From NCBI GenBank assembly GCA_016794585.1, contig JAEUJM010000011.1:1-64000 (forward strand): a DNA stretch of 64,000 nt, in the 5' to 3' direction. This document shows, in pieces, positions 8,225-16,780 of this stretch; positions within the stretch are counted from its first letter, which is position 1; the number at the start of each line of letters is the position of its first letter. The translations under genes and the position numbers were made by a program. The notes beneath the pieces were generated by a model that saw only the letters and a program-made list of their open reading frames with translations, did no database searches and was not told the origin of the DNA. The stretch comes from Acidimicrobiales bacterium (GTDB lineage: Bacteria > Actinomycetota > Acidimicrobiia > Acidimicrobiales > DATDAH01).

Positions 8225-9604
8225 ATGAGCGACCTCGCCGTCCCCGCCACCCCGACGACCTCCGCGGCCCCTCCCCGCCACGTCGACACCACCGCCTCGT
8301 CGACGGCCTCGGGTCGGGTCGCCCAGGCGGCCCGGGTCCACCACCCGAGCACGGGCGTGCCGGGCGTCGTGGCCGACCGGGACCTGCTGTCCGTGCTGGC
8401 CAGCGATGCACGCCGGCGGACGGCCGTCGTCGAGATCGTGGTGCCCGTCTACAACGAGGAGTCGGGCATCGAGGCGTCGGTCCGGCGGCTCCACGCCTAC
8501 CTCACCGAGGAGTTCCCGCTGCCGTGGCTGATCACGGTGGCCGACAACGCCAGCACCGACCGCACCTGGCCCATCGCCTGCCGGCTGGCCTACGAGCTCG
8601 AGGGGGTCCAGGGCGTGCACCTCGACGCGAAGGGTCGGGGGCGTGCGCTCCGGGCGGCGTGGACGGCGAGCCCCGCACCCGTGGTGGCCTACATGGACGT
8701 CGACCTCTCCACCGACCTCGACGCGCTGCTGCCCCTCGTCGCCCCGCTGGTGTCGGGCCACAGCGACGTCGCCATCGGCACCCGCCTCGCGGCGGCGTCG
8801 CGCATCGTGCGGGGCCCGAAGCGAGAGGCCATCTCGCGCAGCTACAACCTCCTGCTCCGGGCCACCCTCCACAACGGCTTCTCCGACGCGCAGTGCGGCT
8901 TCAAAGCCGTGCGGAGCGACGTGGCCCGCGCCCTGTTGCCCCTGGTCGAGGACCAGGGCTGGTTCTTCGACACGGAGCTGCTCGTGCTGGCCGAGGCCAA
9001 CGGGCTGCGCATCCACGAGGTGCCGGTGGACTGGGTCGACGACCCGGACTCGCGCGTCGACGTGGTCAGCACCGCCCGGGACGACCTCCTCGGCATCTGG
9101 CGCATGCTCAAGCGCACGGCCCGGGGCGAGGTGACCCTCACTGCGGGACTGCCGGCACCCACCCCCAGTGGCCTGAACGCCGCCCGACCGACTCTGGCGG
9201 CGCAACTGGTCCGCTTCGCATCCATCGGCCTCGTGTCCACCGTCGTGTTCGCGGTGCTCTTCGCGCTGCTCGTCGGCCCCCTCGGGGCGGTCGGGGCGCT
9301 GTTCGTCGCCTTCGGCCTCTGTTCGGTGGTCAACACCGCGGCCAACCGCCGCCTCACCTTCTCCCTTTCGGGCCGCAGCGAGCGCCGCCGTCACGTGGTG
9401 GCCGGTGCCGCGGTGGCGGCCTTCCCCCTGGTGCTCGACCTCGTCGCGCTCGGCGTGTTGGCCGCGGCCGGGACCACGAGCCTGGGCGCCCAGCTGCTGG
9501 TGCTCACCCTGGTGAACGGCGTCGCCGCCGTCGCCCGCTTCCTGCTCCTGCGCCGCTGGGTCTTCCGCCCCGCCGGCGCCGCGGCCCGCTCCGGCGTCCG
9601 ATGA
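8225..9604 (+). CDS. Bifunctional GT2 polyprenyl-phosphate glycosyltransferase / GtrA flippase-like protein
   Basis: 459 residues. After a flexible N-terminus, a GT2 domain runs from about residue 68 to 300: VVEIVVPVYNEESGIEASV, VADNASTDRTW, the metal-binding region in YMDVDLSTDLDALL, and SDAQCGFKAVRSDVARALLP. This is like dolichol-phosphate-mannose synthases that load a sugar onto a polyprenyl phosphate on the cytoplasmic face. A GtrA domain with four membrane helices follows from about 320 (LVRFASIGLVSTVVFAVLFA, VVNTAANRRLTF), associated with moving the lipid-linked sugar across the membrane. It probably feeds the GT39-type transferase at 12217. Its stop overlaps the next start (ATGA), so it is coupled to a second GtrA gene. 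Confidence 0.93.
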   Translation: MSDLAVPATPTTSAAPPRHVDTTASSTASGRVAQAARVHHPSTGVPGVVADRDLLSVLASDARRRTAVVEIVVPVYNEESGIEASVRRLHAYLTEEFPLPWLITVADNASTDRTWPIACRLAYELEGVQGVHLDAKGRGRALRAAWTASPAPVVAYMDVDLSTDLDALLPLVAPLVSGHSDVAIGTRLAAASRIVRGPKREAISRSYNLLLRATLHNGFSDAQCGFKAVRSDVARALLPLVEDQGWFFDTELLVLAEANGLRIHEVPVDWVDDPDSRVDVVSTARDDLLGIWRMLKRTARGEVTLTAGLPAPTPSGLNAARPTLAAQLVRFASIGLVSTVVFAVLFALLVGPLGAVGALFVAFGLCSVVNTAANRRLTFSLSGRSERRRHVVAGAAVAAFPLVLDLVALGVLAAAGTTSLGAQLLVLTLVNGVAAVARFLLLRRWVFRPAGAAARSGVR

Positions 9605-10482
9605 GCCGGACGCCCCTCCCGAGCCGAGGTGGAGGCGAGCGCGTCCGGAATCCGAACGCCGTCGCCTCCACCTCGAGCGGCGCAGCGGCCGACACCTCCG
9701 GCGCCGTCCTCGGAGGTGCTCGAATCGAGGGCGTGCGCGGCCGGGTCGACGGGCTGCTGGCTCGGCTCGGCCTCGGCCACCTGGCTCACCGCGTGTGGCA
9801 GCTCGCGCGCTACGGCACCGTCTCGCTGATCGCGACGGCCACGAGCATGACCGTGCTCGGTGCCCTCGTCGCCACCGCCACCCTCACCCCCGGCTGGGCC
9901 AACATCGTGGCCACGGGGGTGGGCACCGTCCCGTCCTTCGAGCTCAACCGCCGCTGGGTCTGGGGCAGGACCGGCAGGCGCTCGCTGGCCGCCGAGATCG
10001 GGCCGTTCTGCGTCCTCTCCTTCGCCGGCCTCGCCCTCTCCACCTTCCTCGTGGCGACCGTCGGGCAGTGGGCCACGGCCGCGGGTCTCGACGCGTTCTG
10101 GCGCACCGCGGCGGTCGAGGTCGCCAACCTGGCGGCCTTCGGCTCGCTGTGGGTCCTCCAGTTCCTCGTGCTCGACCGGGTGCTCTTCGCCCGGCGCGGC
10201 CCCGGACCCCGCACCGACGGCTCGGGTGCGGGGGACGAAGGGCCCCTCCCCGCCTGCGCCGGCCCGATGGCCGTCTCGGTCCCGGCCCCCGCGGCCGGCG
10301 CCGGCATCGACGCCCACGCCCCCTCCGACCTCGCTCCCACCGATCTCGCTCCCGCGGTCGGCGCCGACGGCCGTGGGCCCGTCGAGGCCCCGGCGGCCGT
10401 GGCCGCACACGGGGTCGCGCTGGACCGGGACGTGGTCCCGGCGCCGCCCGCGCCGCCGGGCCGCATCCCGGTCGCCGCCTGA
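9601..10482 (+). CDS. GtrA-family membrane protein with disordered tails
   Basis: 293 residues. The ATG overlaps the preceding stop by 4 bases. A polar N-terminus of about 60 residues precedes the GtrA domain at about 60-200: ARYGTVSLIATATSMTVLG, SFELNRRWVWGR (the conserved N-R-x-W/F core) and four membrane helices. The last 90 residues are Pro/Ala/Asp-rich with short repeats (PTDLAPA, SDLAPTD) and are likely disordered. It probably assists transfer of polyprenyl-linked sugar across the membrane, either together with or redundantly to the GtrA half of the upstream fusion. About 190 bases without a convincing gene separate it from the kinase gene. Confidence 0.85.
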   Translation: MSRTPLPSRGGGERVRNPNAVASTSSGAAADTSGAVLGGARIEGVRGRVDGLLARLGLGHLAHRVWQLARYGTVSLIATATSMTVLGALVATATLTPGWANIVATGVGTVPSFELNRRWVWGRTGRRSLAAEIGPFCVLSFAGLALSTFLVATVGQWATAAGLDAFWRTAAVEVANLAAFGSLWVLQFLVLDRVLFARRGPGPRTDGSGAGDEGPLPACAGPMAVSVPAPAAGAGIDAHAPSDLAPTDLAPAVGADGRGPVEAPAAVAAHGVALDRDVVPAPPAPPGRIPVAA

Positions 10483-10673
10483 TGGCCGTCCGGGAGGGAC
10501 GCCGACCCGGGCGAGCGTTCCGCAGGACGCTCGCGGCCGAAACCGCCGGCGTGGACAGGGGCACGGGTGCGCCCGCCGCCCCGGCGCACCGCCGCGTGCT
10601 CGCTCCCGTCCCGGGGATGCGCCAGGATGCGGGTCGTGAGCGCCCTGCGGACCGCCGGCCGAGGGGCTGAGCC

Positions 10674-12143
10674 GTGACCCTCCGTGCCCGCCTCACCCTC
10701 GGACTCACCGCGCTGGCCACCGTCGGCCTGCTCATCTTCGGGTTCGCCACCTATTCCCTGTACGCCCGGTCGCGCTACGACCAGGTCGACGAGCAGCTCC
10801 GGTCGTCGGTCGCCCCCGTCACCATCACCATGCTGGGCCAGGCCGGGGGAGAGGCCGACGGCATCGACCTCGACGGCGACGGCCGCACCGGTGGCCTCCC
10901 CGGGCAGGACGCGGGCGACCCCAACCGACCCCAGCCCCAGGTGGTGGCGCCCACCGGCACCTACGGCGAGCTCCAGGACGCCGACGGCACCGTCCTCGCC
11001 AGCGTCCAGCTGTCGGACGACTACGCCCAGCCGGACATCCCCGACGACGTCGACGTCGCCGGGGGGAGCGAGGTCTTCGAGACCGGCTCGGTCGAGGGCG
11101 GGACCCGCTGGCGGGTGTTCGCCGGCCCGGTGGACGGTCGCTCCGGCCTCGTGACCATCGTGGCCATCCCCCTGGACGAGGTCGACCAGTCGCTCCAGCA
11201 GCTGATCCTCATCGAGACCGTCGCCGGCGCCACCCTGCTGGCCCTCCTCGCAGGCGGGTCGTGGCTCATCCTGCGGCGGGGCCTGCACCCGCTGGAGCGG
11301 ATGGCCGGCACGGCGCGGACCATCCGGGCGGGCGACCTCCACCAGCGGGTCGAGCCCGCCGACGACCGCTCCGAGGTGGGCGAGCTCGGCCTCGCCATCA
11401 ACACCATGCTCACCGAGCTCGAGGAGGCCTTCGCCGAGCGCGACGCCACCGAGCGCAAGCTGCGCCAGTTCCTCGCCGACGCCTCCCACGAGCTGCGGAC
11501 GCCGCTGACGTCCATCCAGGGCTTCGCCGAGCTGTTCCGCCTCGGCCAGGAGCGCCCGGCCGGCCCCGATGGCGAGCCCGCGGTCGACCTGCCCGTCATC
11601 CTCCGCCGCATCGAGGAGGAGTCGGCCCGCATGAAGACACTCGTCGAGGACCTGCTCATGCTGGCCCGCCTGGACGAGACCCGCGAGATCGAGTCCGCCC
11701 CGGTGGACCTGTCGGTGTTGGCCGCCGACGCCTGCACCGACGCGGTCGCGGCCGCCTCCGACCGCCGGGTCACGCTCGACGCCCCGGATCCCGTCGTCCT
11801 CAAGGGCGATCGGGACCAGCTGCGCCAGGCCATCGCCAACCTCGTCACCAACGCCATCAAGCACACGCCCGAGGGCTCACCCATCGACGTCGGCGCCCAC
11901 GTGGTCGCCGACCGGGCGGTCGTGACCGTGCGCGACCACGGCCCGGGCATCGCCGGCGAGGACGCCGAGCGGGTCTTCGACCGCTTCTGGCGGGCCGACG
12001 AGTCCCGCGTCGGCGACGGCGCCGGCCTCGGCCTGTCCATCGTCGCCGCCATCGCCGCCGCCCACGGCGGCGAGGCCTCGGTCGAGAACGTCCCCGCCGC
12101 CGACGGCGGCGGCGCCCGCTTCACCCTCCGCCTCCCCCGCTGA
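10674..12143 (+). CDS. Sensor histidine kinase with HAMP domain
   Basis: 489 residues from GTG 10674. Membrane helix 1 is at about 9-29, an extracytoplasmic sensor region at about 30-172 includes an acidic Asp/Gly stretch (GIDLDGDGR) that could bind cations, and membrane helix 2 is at about 178-198. HAMP follows (RGLHPLERMAGTARTIRAGD), then the H box with H272 in FLADASHELRTPLTSIQGF. The ATPase has the N box (NLVTNAIKHTP), G1 (DHGPGIAGEDAERVFDRFWR) and G2 (GAGLGLSIVAAIAAAHGG). It sits between the two glycosyltransferase blocks and is the likely partner of the response regulator at 7393-8112. Confidence 0.95.
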   Translation: MTLRARLTLGLTALATVGLLIFGFATYSLYARSRYDQVDEQLRSSVAPVTITMLGQAGGEADGIDLDGDGRTGGLPGQDAGDPNRPQPQVVAPTGTYGELQDADGTVLASVQLSDDYAQPDIPDDVDVAGGSEVFETGSVEGGTRWRVFAGPVDGRSGLVTIVAIPLDEVDQSLQQLILIETVAGATLLALLAGGSWLILRRGLHPLERMAGTARTIRAGDLHQRVEPADDRSEVGELGLAINTMLTELEEAFAERDATERKLRQFLADASHELRTPLTSIQGFAELFRLGQERPAGPDGEPAVDLPVILRRIEEESARMKTLVEDLLMLARLDETREIESAPVDLSVLAADACTDAVAAASDRRVTLDAPDPVVLKGDRDQLRQAIANLVTNAIKHTPEGSPIDVGAHVVADRAVVTVRDHGPGIAGEDAERVFDRFWRADESRVGDGAGLGLSIVAAIAAAHGGEASVENVPAADGGGARFTLRLPR

Positions 12144-12156
12144 CCTCGAAACCCCT

Positions 12157-12210
12157 CTCAGGAGATTCCCAGGTGGGGCCGAGGGCGGTCTGACCCTGGG
12201 TGGGGAGGAT
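12157..12210 (+). promoter_or_regulatory. Second copy of the response-regulator operator/promoter block
   Basis: CTCAG at 12157 and CCCAG at 12168 (11-base period), GGGCCGAGG at 12176 and CTGA at 12190 reproduce the block before the GT2-GtrA gene. The -10-like GAGGAT at 12205-12210 is again followed by 6 bases and the ATG at 12217. The distance from CCCAG to the start codon is 49 bases in both copies. The conserved spacing argues for one activator serving both transcription units. Confidence 0.65.
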
Positions 12211-12216
12211 CTGTGA

Positions 12217-14208
12217 ATGGCCCTCACCCTCGACGCGCCGCCGGCGCCGATCCCCGCCGAGCCCGACCTGTCGCCGGCGGATCCCTCGCCGGCGCGTCGC
12301 CGTGTCCACCGGCCGCCGGCCGGGCTCATGGCCGTCACCCTGGTCTCGTTCGCCCTCAACGCCTGGGCGCTCACCCTGAACGGGCTCGGCAACCAGTACT
12401 ACGCGGCGGCCACCCGCTCGATGACGACGTCGTGGTCGAACTTCTTCTTCGCCTCGCTCGACCCTGGCGGCTTCATCACGGTCGACAAGCCCCCCGTGGC
12501 GCTGTGGATCGCGGCGCTGTCGGCCCGGGTCTTCGGCGTCAACAGCTGGAGCCTGCTGCTCCCGAGTGCCCTGGCCGGCGCCGCCGCGGTGGCGCTGCTG
12601 TGGTGCATCGTCCGGCCCCGGTTCGGGACGGTCGCGGCGACGGTCGCCGGCATGGTGCTCGCCCTCAGCCCGGTGAACGTGGCGGTGAACCGGCTCAACA
12701 TCCCCGAGCCCTTCCTGATCCTGTTCCTGGTGGCGGCCGCGTGGGCCACCCTCAAGGCCGTCGAGGACGAACGCCACTGGATGCGTTGGGTCGCGATGGC
12801 GGGCGCCTGCGTGGGCCTGGCCTTCAACACCAAGATGCTGGCCGCCTACATCCCCGGTCCGGCGCTCGCGCTGGCGCTGGTCGTCGGCGTCTCGGGGATG
12901 GGCGCCACGGCGTGGTGGGAGCGGGCCAAGCGCCTCGGCGTCCTGCTGGTCAGCACCGTCGTCTGCTCGGCGCCGTGGATCTTCGCGGTCGACGTACTCG
13001 CCGGCTCCCACCCCTACATCGGCGGCAGCACCGACGACACCGTGCTCGACCTCGTCCTCGGCTACAACGGCCTCGGCCGGGTCAACGGGGGCTCGGGCAT
13101 GGTCGGCGGCGGCGCCGGTCCGGGCGGCGGCGGTCCTGGCGGGGGCATCGGCGGCGGGGCGATGGGCGGCATCGGCGGGATCTTCGGCGGCAGCGCCGGC
13201 CCGTTGCGGCTGTTCAGCGACGCCGTCGGTGGTCAGGTGGCCTGGCTGCTGCCCCTCGCCGCGGTCGCGGCCATCGCGTCCCTCTGGCTCTGGCGGTCCG
13301 ACCGGGTGCGACGGGCCCACGTCGCCCTTTGGGCGGGCTGGGCGCTCCTCTTCGCCGTGGTCTTCAGCCGGGCCGAGGGGACGTTCCACAGCTACTACAC
13401 GTCCGCCCTCGTTCCCGGCGTCGCTGCGCTGATCGGCATCGGCGCCGCCGCGGCGGTCCCCTTCGTCCGCCGCAGTCGCTGGTGGCTGGCGGTGCTCGGC
13501 GCCGCGGGCGCGGTGACGGTCCTGCTCCAGCTCGAGCTCTCCGGTCGGCTGCCCGGCTTCTACGGCTGGACCCGTGCCCCGCTCGTCCTGCTCGCGGCCG
13601 TAGCGGTCGCCGCGGTCGTCCACGGCCTGGTCACCCGCCGGGGCCGCACGGTGCTCGCCGGCCTCGCGGTGGGGCTCGCCGCCCTGCTCGTGAGCCCGGC
13701 GGCGTGGGCGGTCAGCGAGACCGCCAACCCGGTGCTCAACTCGACGCTGCCCCAGGCCGGCCCCCGTGAGGGCACCGCCGGCTCGAGCTTCGGCTCGGCA
13801 TCGTCGAACGGCGACCCCGAGCTGGCGGCGTGGCTCGAGGCCCACACCGACGGCGAGACCTGGGCGCTCGTGGTGGGCTCGGCCCAGACCGCCTCCGGCC
13901 TCATCGCCGACCAGGGCGTCTCGGTCATGGCCCTCGGCGGGTTCATGGGCACCGACCAGACCCTCACCGTCGCCGACTTCGCCGACCTCGTCGATTCCGG
14001 CGCCGTCCGCTACGTGCTGGTCAGCGGCGGCGGGATGGGCGGCGGCCCCGGCGGCGGCATGGGCGGTATGGGGGGCGGCTCCTCATCGGTGCTGAGCGCG
14101 GTGTCGTCGTCCTGCCCGGTGGTCAGCGCCGCCGACCTGCCCGAGTCCTACGCCGGCTCGCTCTACGACTGCTTCGGCCAGTCCGACGCCCTCCGCGCCC
14201 TCACCTGA
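12217..14208 (+). CDS. GT39/ArnT-type membrane glycosyltransferase, YkcB-like
   Basis: 663 residues. Early in the protein are YYAAATRSMTTSWSNFFFAS and the acidic, substrate-site loop PGGFITVDKPPVALWIAALS typical of ArnT/PMT GT-C enzymes, followed by about ten more membrane helices. Two Gly-rich runs occur, at about 285-325 (repeats of GGG and GGI) and 605-625 (GGGMGGGPGG), as in YkcB-type proteins. The C-terminal extracellular domain contains TWALVVGSAQTASGLI and GGFMGTDQTLTVADF. It probably takes sugars from a polyprenyl-phosphate donor (made by the GT2-GtrA protein) and attaches them to an envelope acceptor outside the membrane. The acceptor is unknown. The gene appears to have its own leaderless promoter despite being only 73 bases after the kinase. 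Confidence 0.9.
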   Translation: MALTLDAPPAPIPAEPDLSPADPSPARRRVHRPPAGLMAVTLVSFALNAWALTLNGLGNQYYAAATRSMTTSWSNFFFASLDPGGFITVDKPPVALWIAALSARVFGVNSWSLLLPSALAGAAAVALLWCIVRPRFGTVAATVAGMVLALSPVNVAVNRLNIPEPFLILFLVAAAWATLKAVEDERHWMRWVAMAGACVGLAFNTKMLAAYIPGPALALALVVGVSGMGATAWWERAKRLGVLLVSTVVCSAPWIFAVDVLAGSHPYIGGSTDDTVLDLVLGYNGLGRVNGGSGMVGGGAGPGGGGPGGGIGGGAMGGIGGIFGGSAGPLRLFSDAVGGQVAWLLPLAAVAAIASLWLWRSDRVRRAHVALWAGWALLFAVVFSRAEGTFHSYYTSALVPGVAALIGIGAAAAVPFVRRSRWWLAVLGAAGAVTVLLQLELSGRLPGFYGWTRAPLVLLAAVAVAAVVHGLVTRRGRTVLAGLAVGLAALLVSPAAWAVSETANPVLNSTLPQAGPREGTAGSSFGSASSNGDPELAAWLEAHTDGETWALVVGSAQTASGLIADQGVSVMALGGFMGTDQTLTVADFADLVDSGAVRYVLVSGGGMGGGPGGGMGGMGGGSSSVLSAVSSSCPVVSAADLPESYAGSLYDCFGQSDALRALT

Positions 14209-14270
14209 TCGCTCGTTCTGCCAGCACCAGCATGTTCTGCAGAACAGGCTCGTGCTGGCAGAACGGATCA
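14206..14270. repeat. Nested palindromic intergenic repeat, copy 1
   Basis: CGTTCTGCCAGCAC (14214-14227) is the exact reverse complement of 14252-14265. The arms are flanked by TGATC/GATCA. A second perfect palindrome, TGTTCTGCAGAACA, lies inside at 14233-14246. The element spans the end of the GT39 gene and the gap to the convergent cupin gene, so it could terminate both. However, a copy in opposite orientation lies between divergent genes at 23692-23742, sharing a 21-base identical stretch, so it is more than a terminator. Confidence 0.8.
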
Positions 14271-14277
14271 GGCCGGA

Positions 14278-14748
14278 TCAGACGTCGACGATGACCGGGG
14301 GGTCGGGGTGGCCGATGGCCTCGCACATGCCCCGGTAGACCTGGAGGATCAGGCCGGCGTCGATCACCATCTCGACGTTGCCCTCGGCGTCGAGGTTGAG
14401 GTTGGCGCCGTAGATGGCGAAGTGCACGTCGGTCGGCTCGGTGTTGGTGTCGGGCACGATCAGCGTGTGCACGGAGCCGGCGGGCTCGTAGAGGTACGAG
14501 CCGGCGGTGTTGACGTAGTCCGACTCCTTGTACTTCCAGGACCCCGAGTGGGTGAAGGCGAACACCTGGCCGGTGTGCTTGTGGATCTGCACGGCCGCGC
14601 CGGGGGCGAAGCGGTTGCGGATCACCCACAGGCCGTGGTTGATGTTCACCTGGAGCACCTTGAGCTCGACGCCCTCGCCGAGGTCGACCCACGGCAGCTC
14701 GTCGTCGCCCCGGTGGATGGCGGTGGGGGCCTCGTTCAACATGGTCAT
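14278..14748 (-). CDS. Cupin-fold protein, 2,4'-dihydroxyacetophenone dioxygenase/ChrR-like
   Basis: 156 residues from ATG 14748. An N-terminal strand block (LPWVDLGEGVELKVLQVNI) leads into the metal-binding cupin motif APGAAVQIHKHTGQVFAFTH, with the HxH pair and a later His. The second motif is near YEPAGSVHTLIVP. Length and layout match the small cupins annotated as 2,4'-dihydroxyacetophenone dioxygenase-like, and the ChrR anti-sigma cupins. The conserved Glu of classical cupin motif 1 is replaced (Gln follows the HxH), which is known in the ChrR-like subgroup. An enzymatic role is possible but unproven. It is divergent from the ion-channel gene at 14822, with 73 bases between. Confidence 0.75.
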   Translation of the reverse strand: MTMLNEAPTAIHRGDDELPWVDLGEGVELKVLQVNINHGLWVIRNRFAPGAAVQIHKHTGQVFAFTHSGSWKYKESDYVNTAGSYLYEPAGSVHTLIVPDTNTEPTDVHFAIYGANLNLDAEGNVEMVIDAGLILQVYRGMCEAIGHPDPPVIVDV

Positions 14749-14821
14749 GGCCCCATTCTGGCCGACCACTACGCTGCGGGCGTCGTCGCACGACGATGCG
14801 GGACCGGCCGGGGAGGCAGCG

Positions 14822-16762
14822 GTGGCACAGAAGCTGGGTCGAGCGAGGCGCGGGCCGCGCCACGAGGCGTCCAAGACGGGCACGACCAACCGCCCCGAGA
14901 TGCTCGATCACCAGATCTCGTTCGGGGACAAGCTCCGCTACCAGGTGGACCTCCTGTTCTCGCGCGGTACCTCCATGATCGTGCTGGCCCTCGTGGCCGC
15001 CACCGCGCTCATCGTCGTCCTGGCCGCCACCGGCCTCGCCCTGTTCCGGTTGCAGTTCGGCGACTCCGACTCGTACGGCGAGGGCATGTGGCAGGCCATG
15101 CTCCGCGTCATCGACCCGGGCACCATGTCGGGAGACGGCGGGTGGAGCCTGCGCTTCCTGTCGCTGCTGGTCACGCTCGCCGGCATCTTCCTCGCCAGCG
15201 CCCTGATCGGCATCATCGCGGTGGCCCTCGACCAGAAGATCGAGAACCTCCGCAAGGGCCGCAGCTTCGTGGTCGAGTCCGGCCACACCCTGATCCTCGG
15301 GTGGTCGCCGCGCATCTTCACCATCGTCTCCGAGCTCGTCGTGGCCAACGAGAACCAGCCCGGCGCCTGCATCGTCGTCCTCGCCCCCGAGGACAAGACC
15401 GTCATGGAGGACGAGCTGCGCGACCGCGCCGGCGATCCCGGCGGCACCCGCATCGTCTGTCGCACCGGCGACCCCTCCAGCCTGAACGACCTGGCCATGG
15501 TCAACGTCGGCTCGGCCCGCTCGATCATCGTCCTGGCCGAGGCCGGCGCCGCCGGGGACGCCGAGGCGGTCAAGGCCGTGCTGGCCGTGATGAGCCGCGA
15601 TCCCGAGCTCGAGCAGTCGCCCGTGGTGGTCGAGATGTCCGACCCCGGCACCGTGGCCGCCCTCTTCGCCGCCGGCGAGGGCCGCATCCTGCCGGTGCGA
15701 GCCGCCGACGTCGTGGCTCGCGTCACCGCCCAGGCGTGTCGCCAGAGTGGCCTCAGCTTCGTCTTCCAGGAGCTGCTCGACTTCGACGGCGACGAGATCT
15801 ACTTCCAGCCCGCCCCCGAACTGGTGGGCCACACGTTCGGCGAGGCGCTCCTCGCCTACGAGACCTCGACGGTCCTCGGCCGGTACACCGCCGACGGCGT
15901 CGTCCAGGTGAACCCGCCCATGGACACCGTCTTCGCCGAGGGCGACTCGGTCATCGCAGTGTCGGAGGACGACGACACGGTGGTCTTCACCGGCTTCTCC
16001 GATCGTCCGGCCCCGACGCCGATGCCCGTCGACCCCACGCCGGCGGCGCCCGAGCACCTGCTCCTCGTGGGCTGGAACGACCTCGCCCCCCTCGTGCTGC
16101 ATCACCTCGACCAGTTCGTGGTCCCCGGCTCGGTGGCGGACGTGCTCGTGCACGAGGACACCATCGACCACCTCGAGCTCCCCGTGCCCCCGCTCGAGCA
16201 CCTCGAGGTGCACCTGCGCCACATCGGCGGCCACACCGACGAGTACGACGAGGTCGCGTCCTCCCGTCCCTATGGAAGCGTCATCATCCTCGGCTACCGG
16301 GAGAGCGCCTCGCCCGCCGAGGCCGACGCCAAGACCCTCCTCAACCTCCTGCTCCTCAACCGGTCGCTGCGGGAGGTGCACCGCCGCCCCCGCATCGTCA
16401 CCGAGCTGCTCGACGCCCGCGACGTGGACCTCGCCGTCGTCACCGGCGCCGACGACTTCGTGGTCAGCGACGCCCTGGCGAGCTACATGATGGCGCAGCT
16501 CGCCGAGCGCGCCGAGCTGCACGACGTGTTCATCGACCTGTTCGACTCGGACGGGTCGGCGGTGCAGATGCACCCCGCCCGCCAGTACGTGCCGGCGGGC
16601 GCGGTGCCCTTCGCCGACGTCGTGGCGTCGGCGGCGGCGCTCGGCGAGGTGGCCCTCGGCTACCGCATCACCGCCACCAACGACGTCGTGGTGAACCCCG
16701 CCAAGACCGCCACCGTCGACCTCGCCGACGACGACACGGTCATCCTCATCGGCCCGGTCTGA
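14822..16762 (+). CDS. CASTOR/POLLUX-type ion-channel protein with RCK-like domains
   Basis: 646 residues from GTG 14822, preceded by a GGGGAGG ribosome site; ATG 14899 is a shorter alternative. Two membrane helices lie at about 55-80 and 115-140, separated by a pore-loop region (YGEGMWQAMLRVIDPGTMSG) as in plant CASTOR/POLLUX and bacterial relatives. Cytoplasmic Rossmann/RCK-like modules follow (SGHTLILGWSPRIFTIVSEL, then TPAAPEHLLLVGWNDLAPLV, VASSRPYGSVIILGY). The loop LDQKIENLRKGRSFVVESGH is the family signature just after the second helix. It probably conducts cations under control of ligand binding to the RCK-like part. Confidence 0.88.
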   Translation: MAQKLGRARRGPRHEASKTGTTNRPEMLDHQISFGDKLRYQVDLLFSRGTSMIVLALVAATALIVVLAATGLALFRLQFGDSDSYGEGMWQAMLRVIDPGTMSGDGGWSLRFLSLLVTLAGIFLASALIGIIAVALDQKIENLRKGRSFVVESGHTLILGWSPRIFTIVSELVVANENQPGACIVVLAPEDKTVMEDELRDRAGDPGGTRIVCRTGDPSSLNDLAMVNVGSARSIIVLAEAGAAGDAEAVKAVLAVMSRDPELEQSPVVVEMSDPGTVAALFAAGEGRILPVRAADVVARVTAQACRQSGLSFVFQELLDFDGDEIYFQPAPELVGHTFGEALLAYETSTVLGRYTADGVVQVNPPMDTVFAEGDSVIAVSEDDDTVVFTGFSDRPAPTPMPVDPTPAAPEHLLLVGWNDLAPLVLHHLDQFVVPGSVADVLVHEDTIDHLELPVPPLEHLEVHLRHIGGHTDEYDEVASSRPYGSVIILGYRESASPAEADAKTLLNLLLLNRSLREVHRRPRIVTELLDARDVDLAVVTGADDFVVSDALASYMMAQLAERAELHDVFIDLFDSDGSAVQMHPARQYVPAGAVPFADVVASAAALGEVALGYRITATNDVVVNPAKTATVDLADDDTVILIGPV

Positions 16763-16780
16763 CGCCGGGGCCCGTTCGGG

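Noticed and set aside
6044-9394. A 1116-codon open frame on the minus strand covering the RCC1 gene and everything up to the GT2-GtrA gene
   Set aside because: Beyond 7303 it is the antisense shadow of the response-regulator/GT2 region, is Arg/Gly/His-rich with no domain, and the RCC1 signal peptide defines the true start.
10483-10673. A possible small gene between the GtrA and kinase genes
   Set aside because: Candidate frames are Arg/Pro-rich, lack a ribosome site and look like out-of-frame continuations of upstream sequence.
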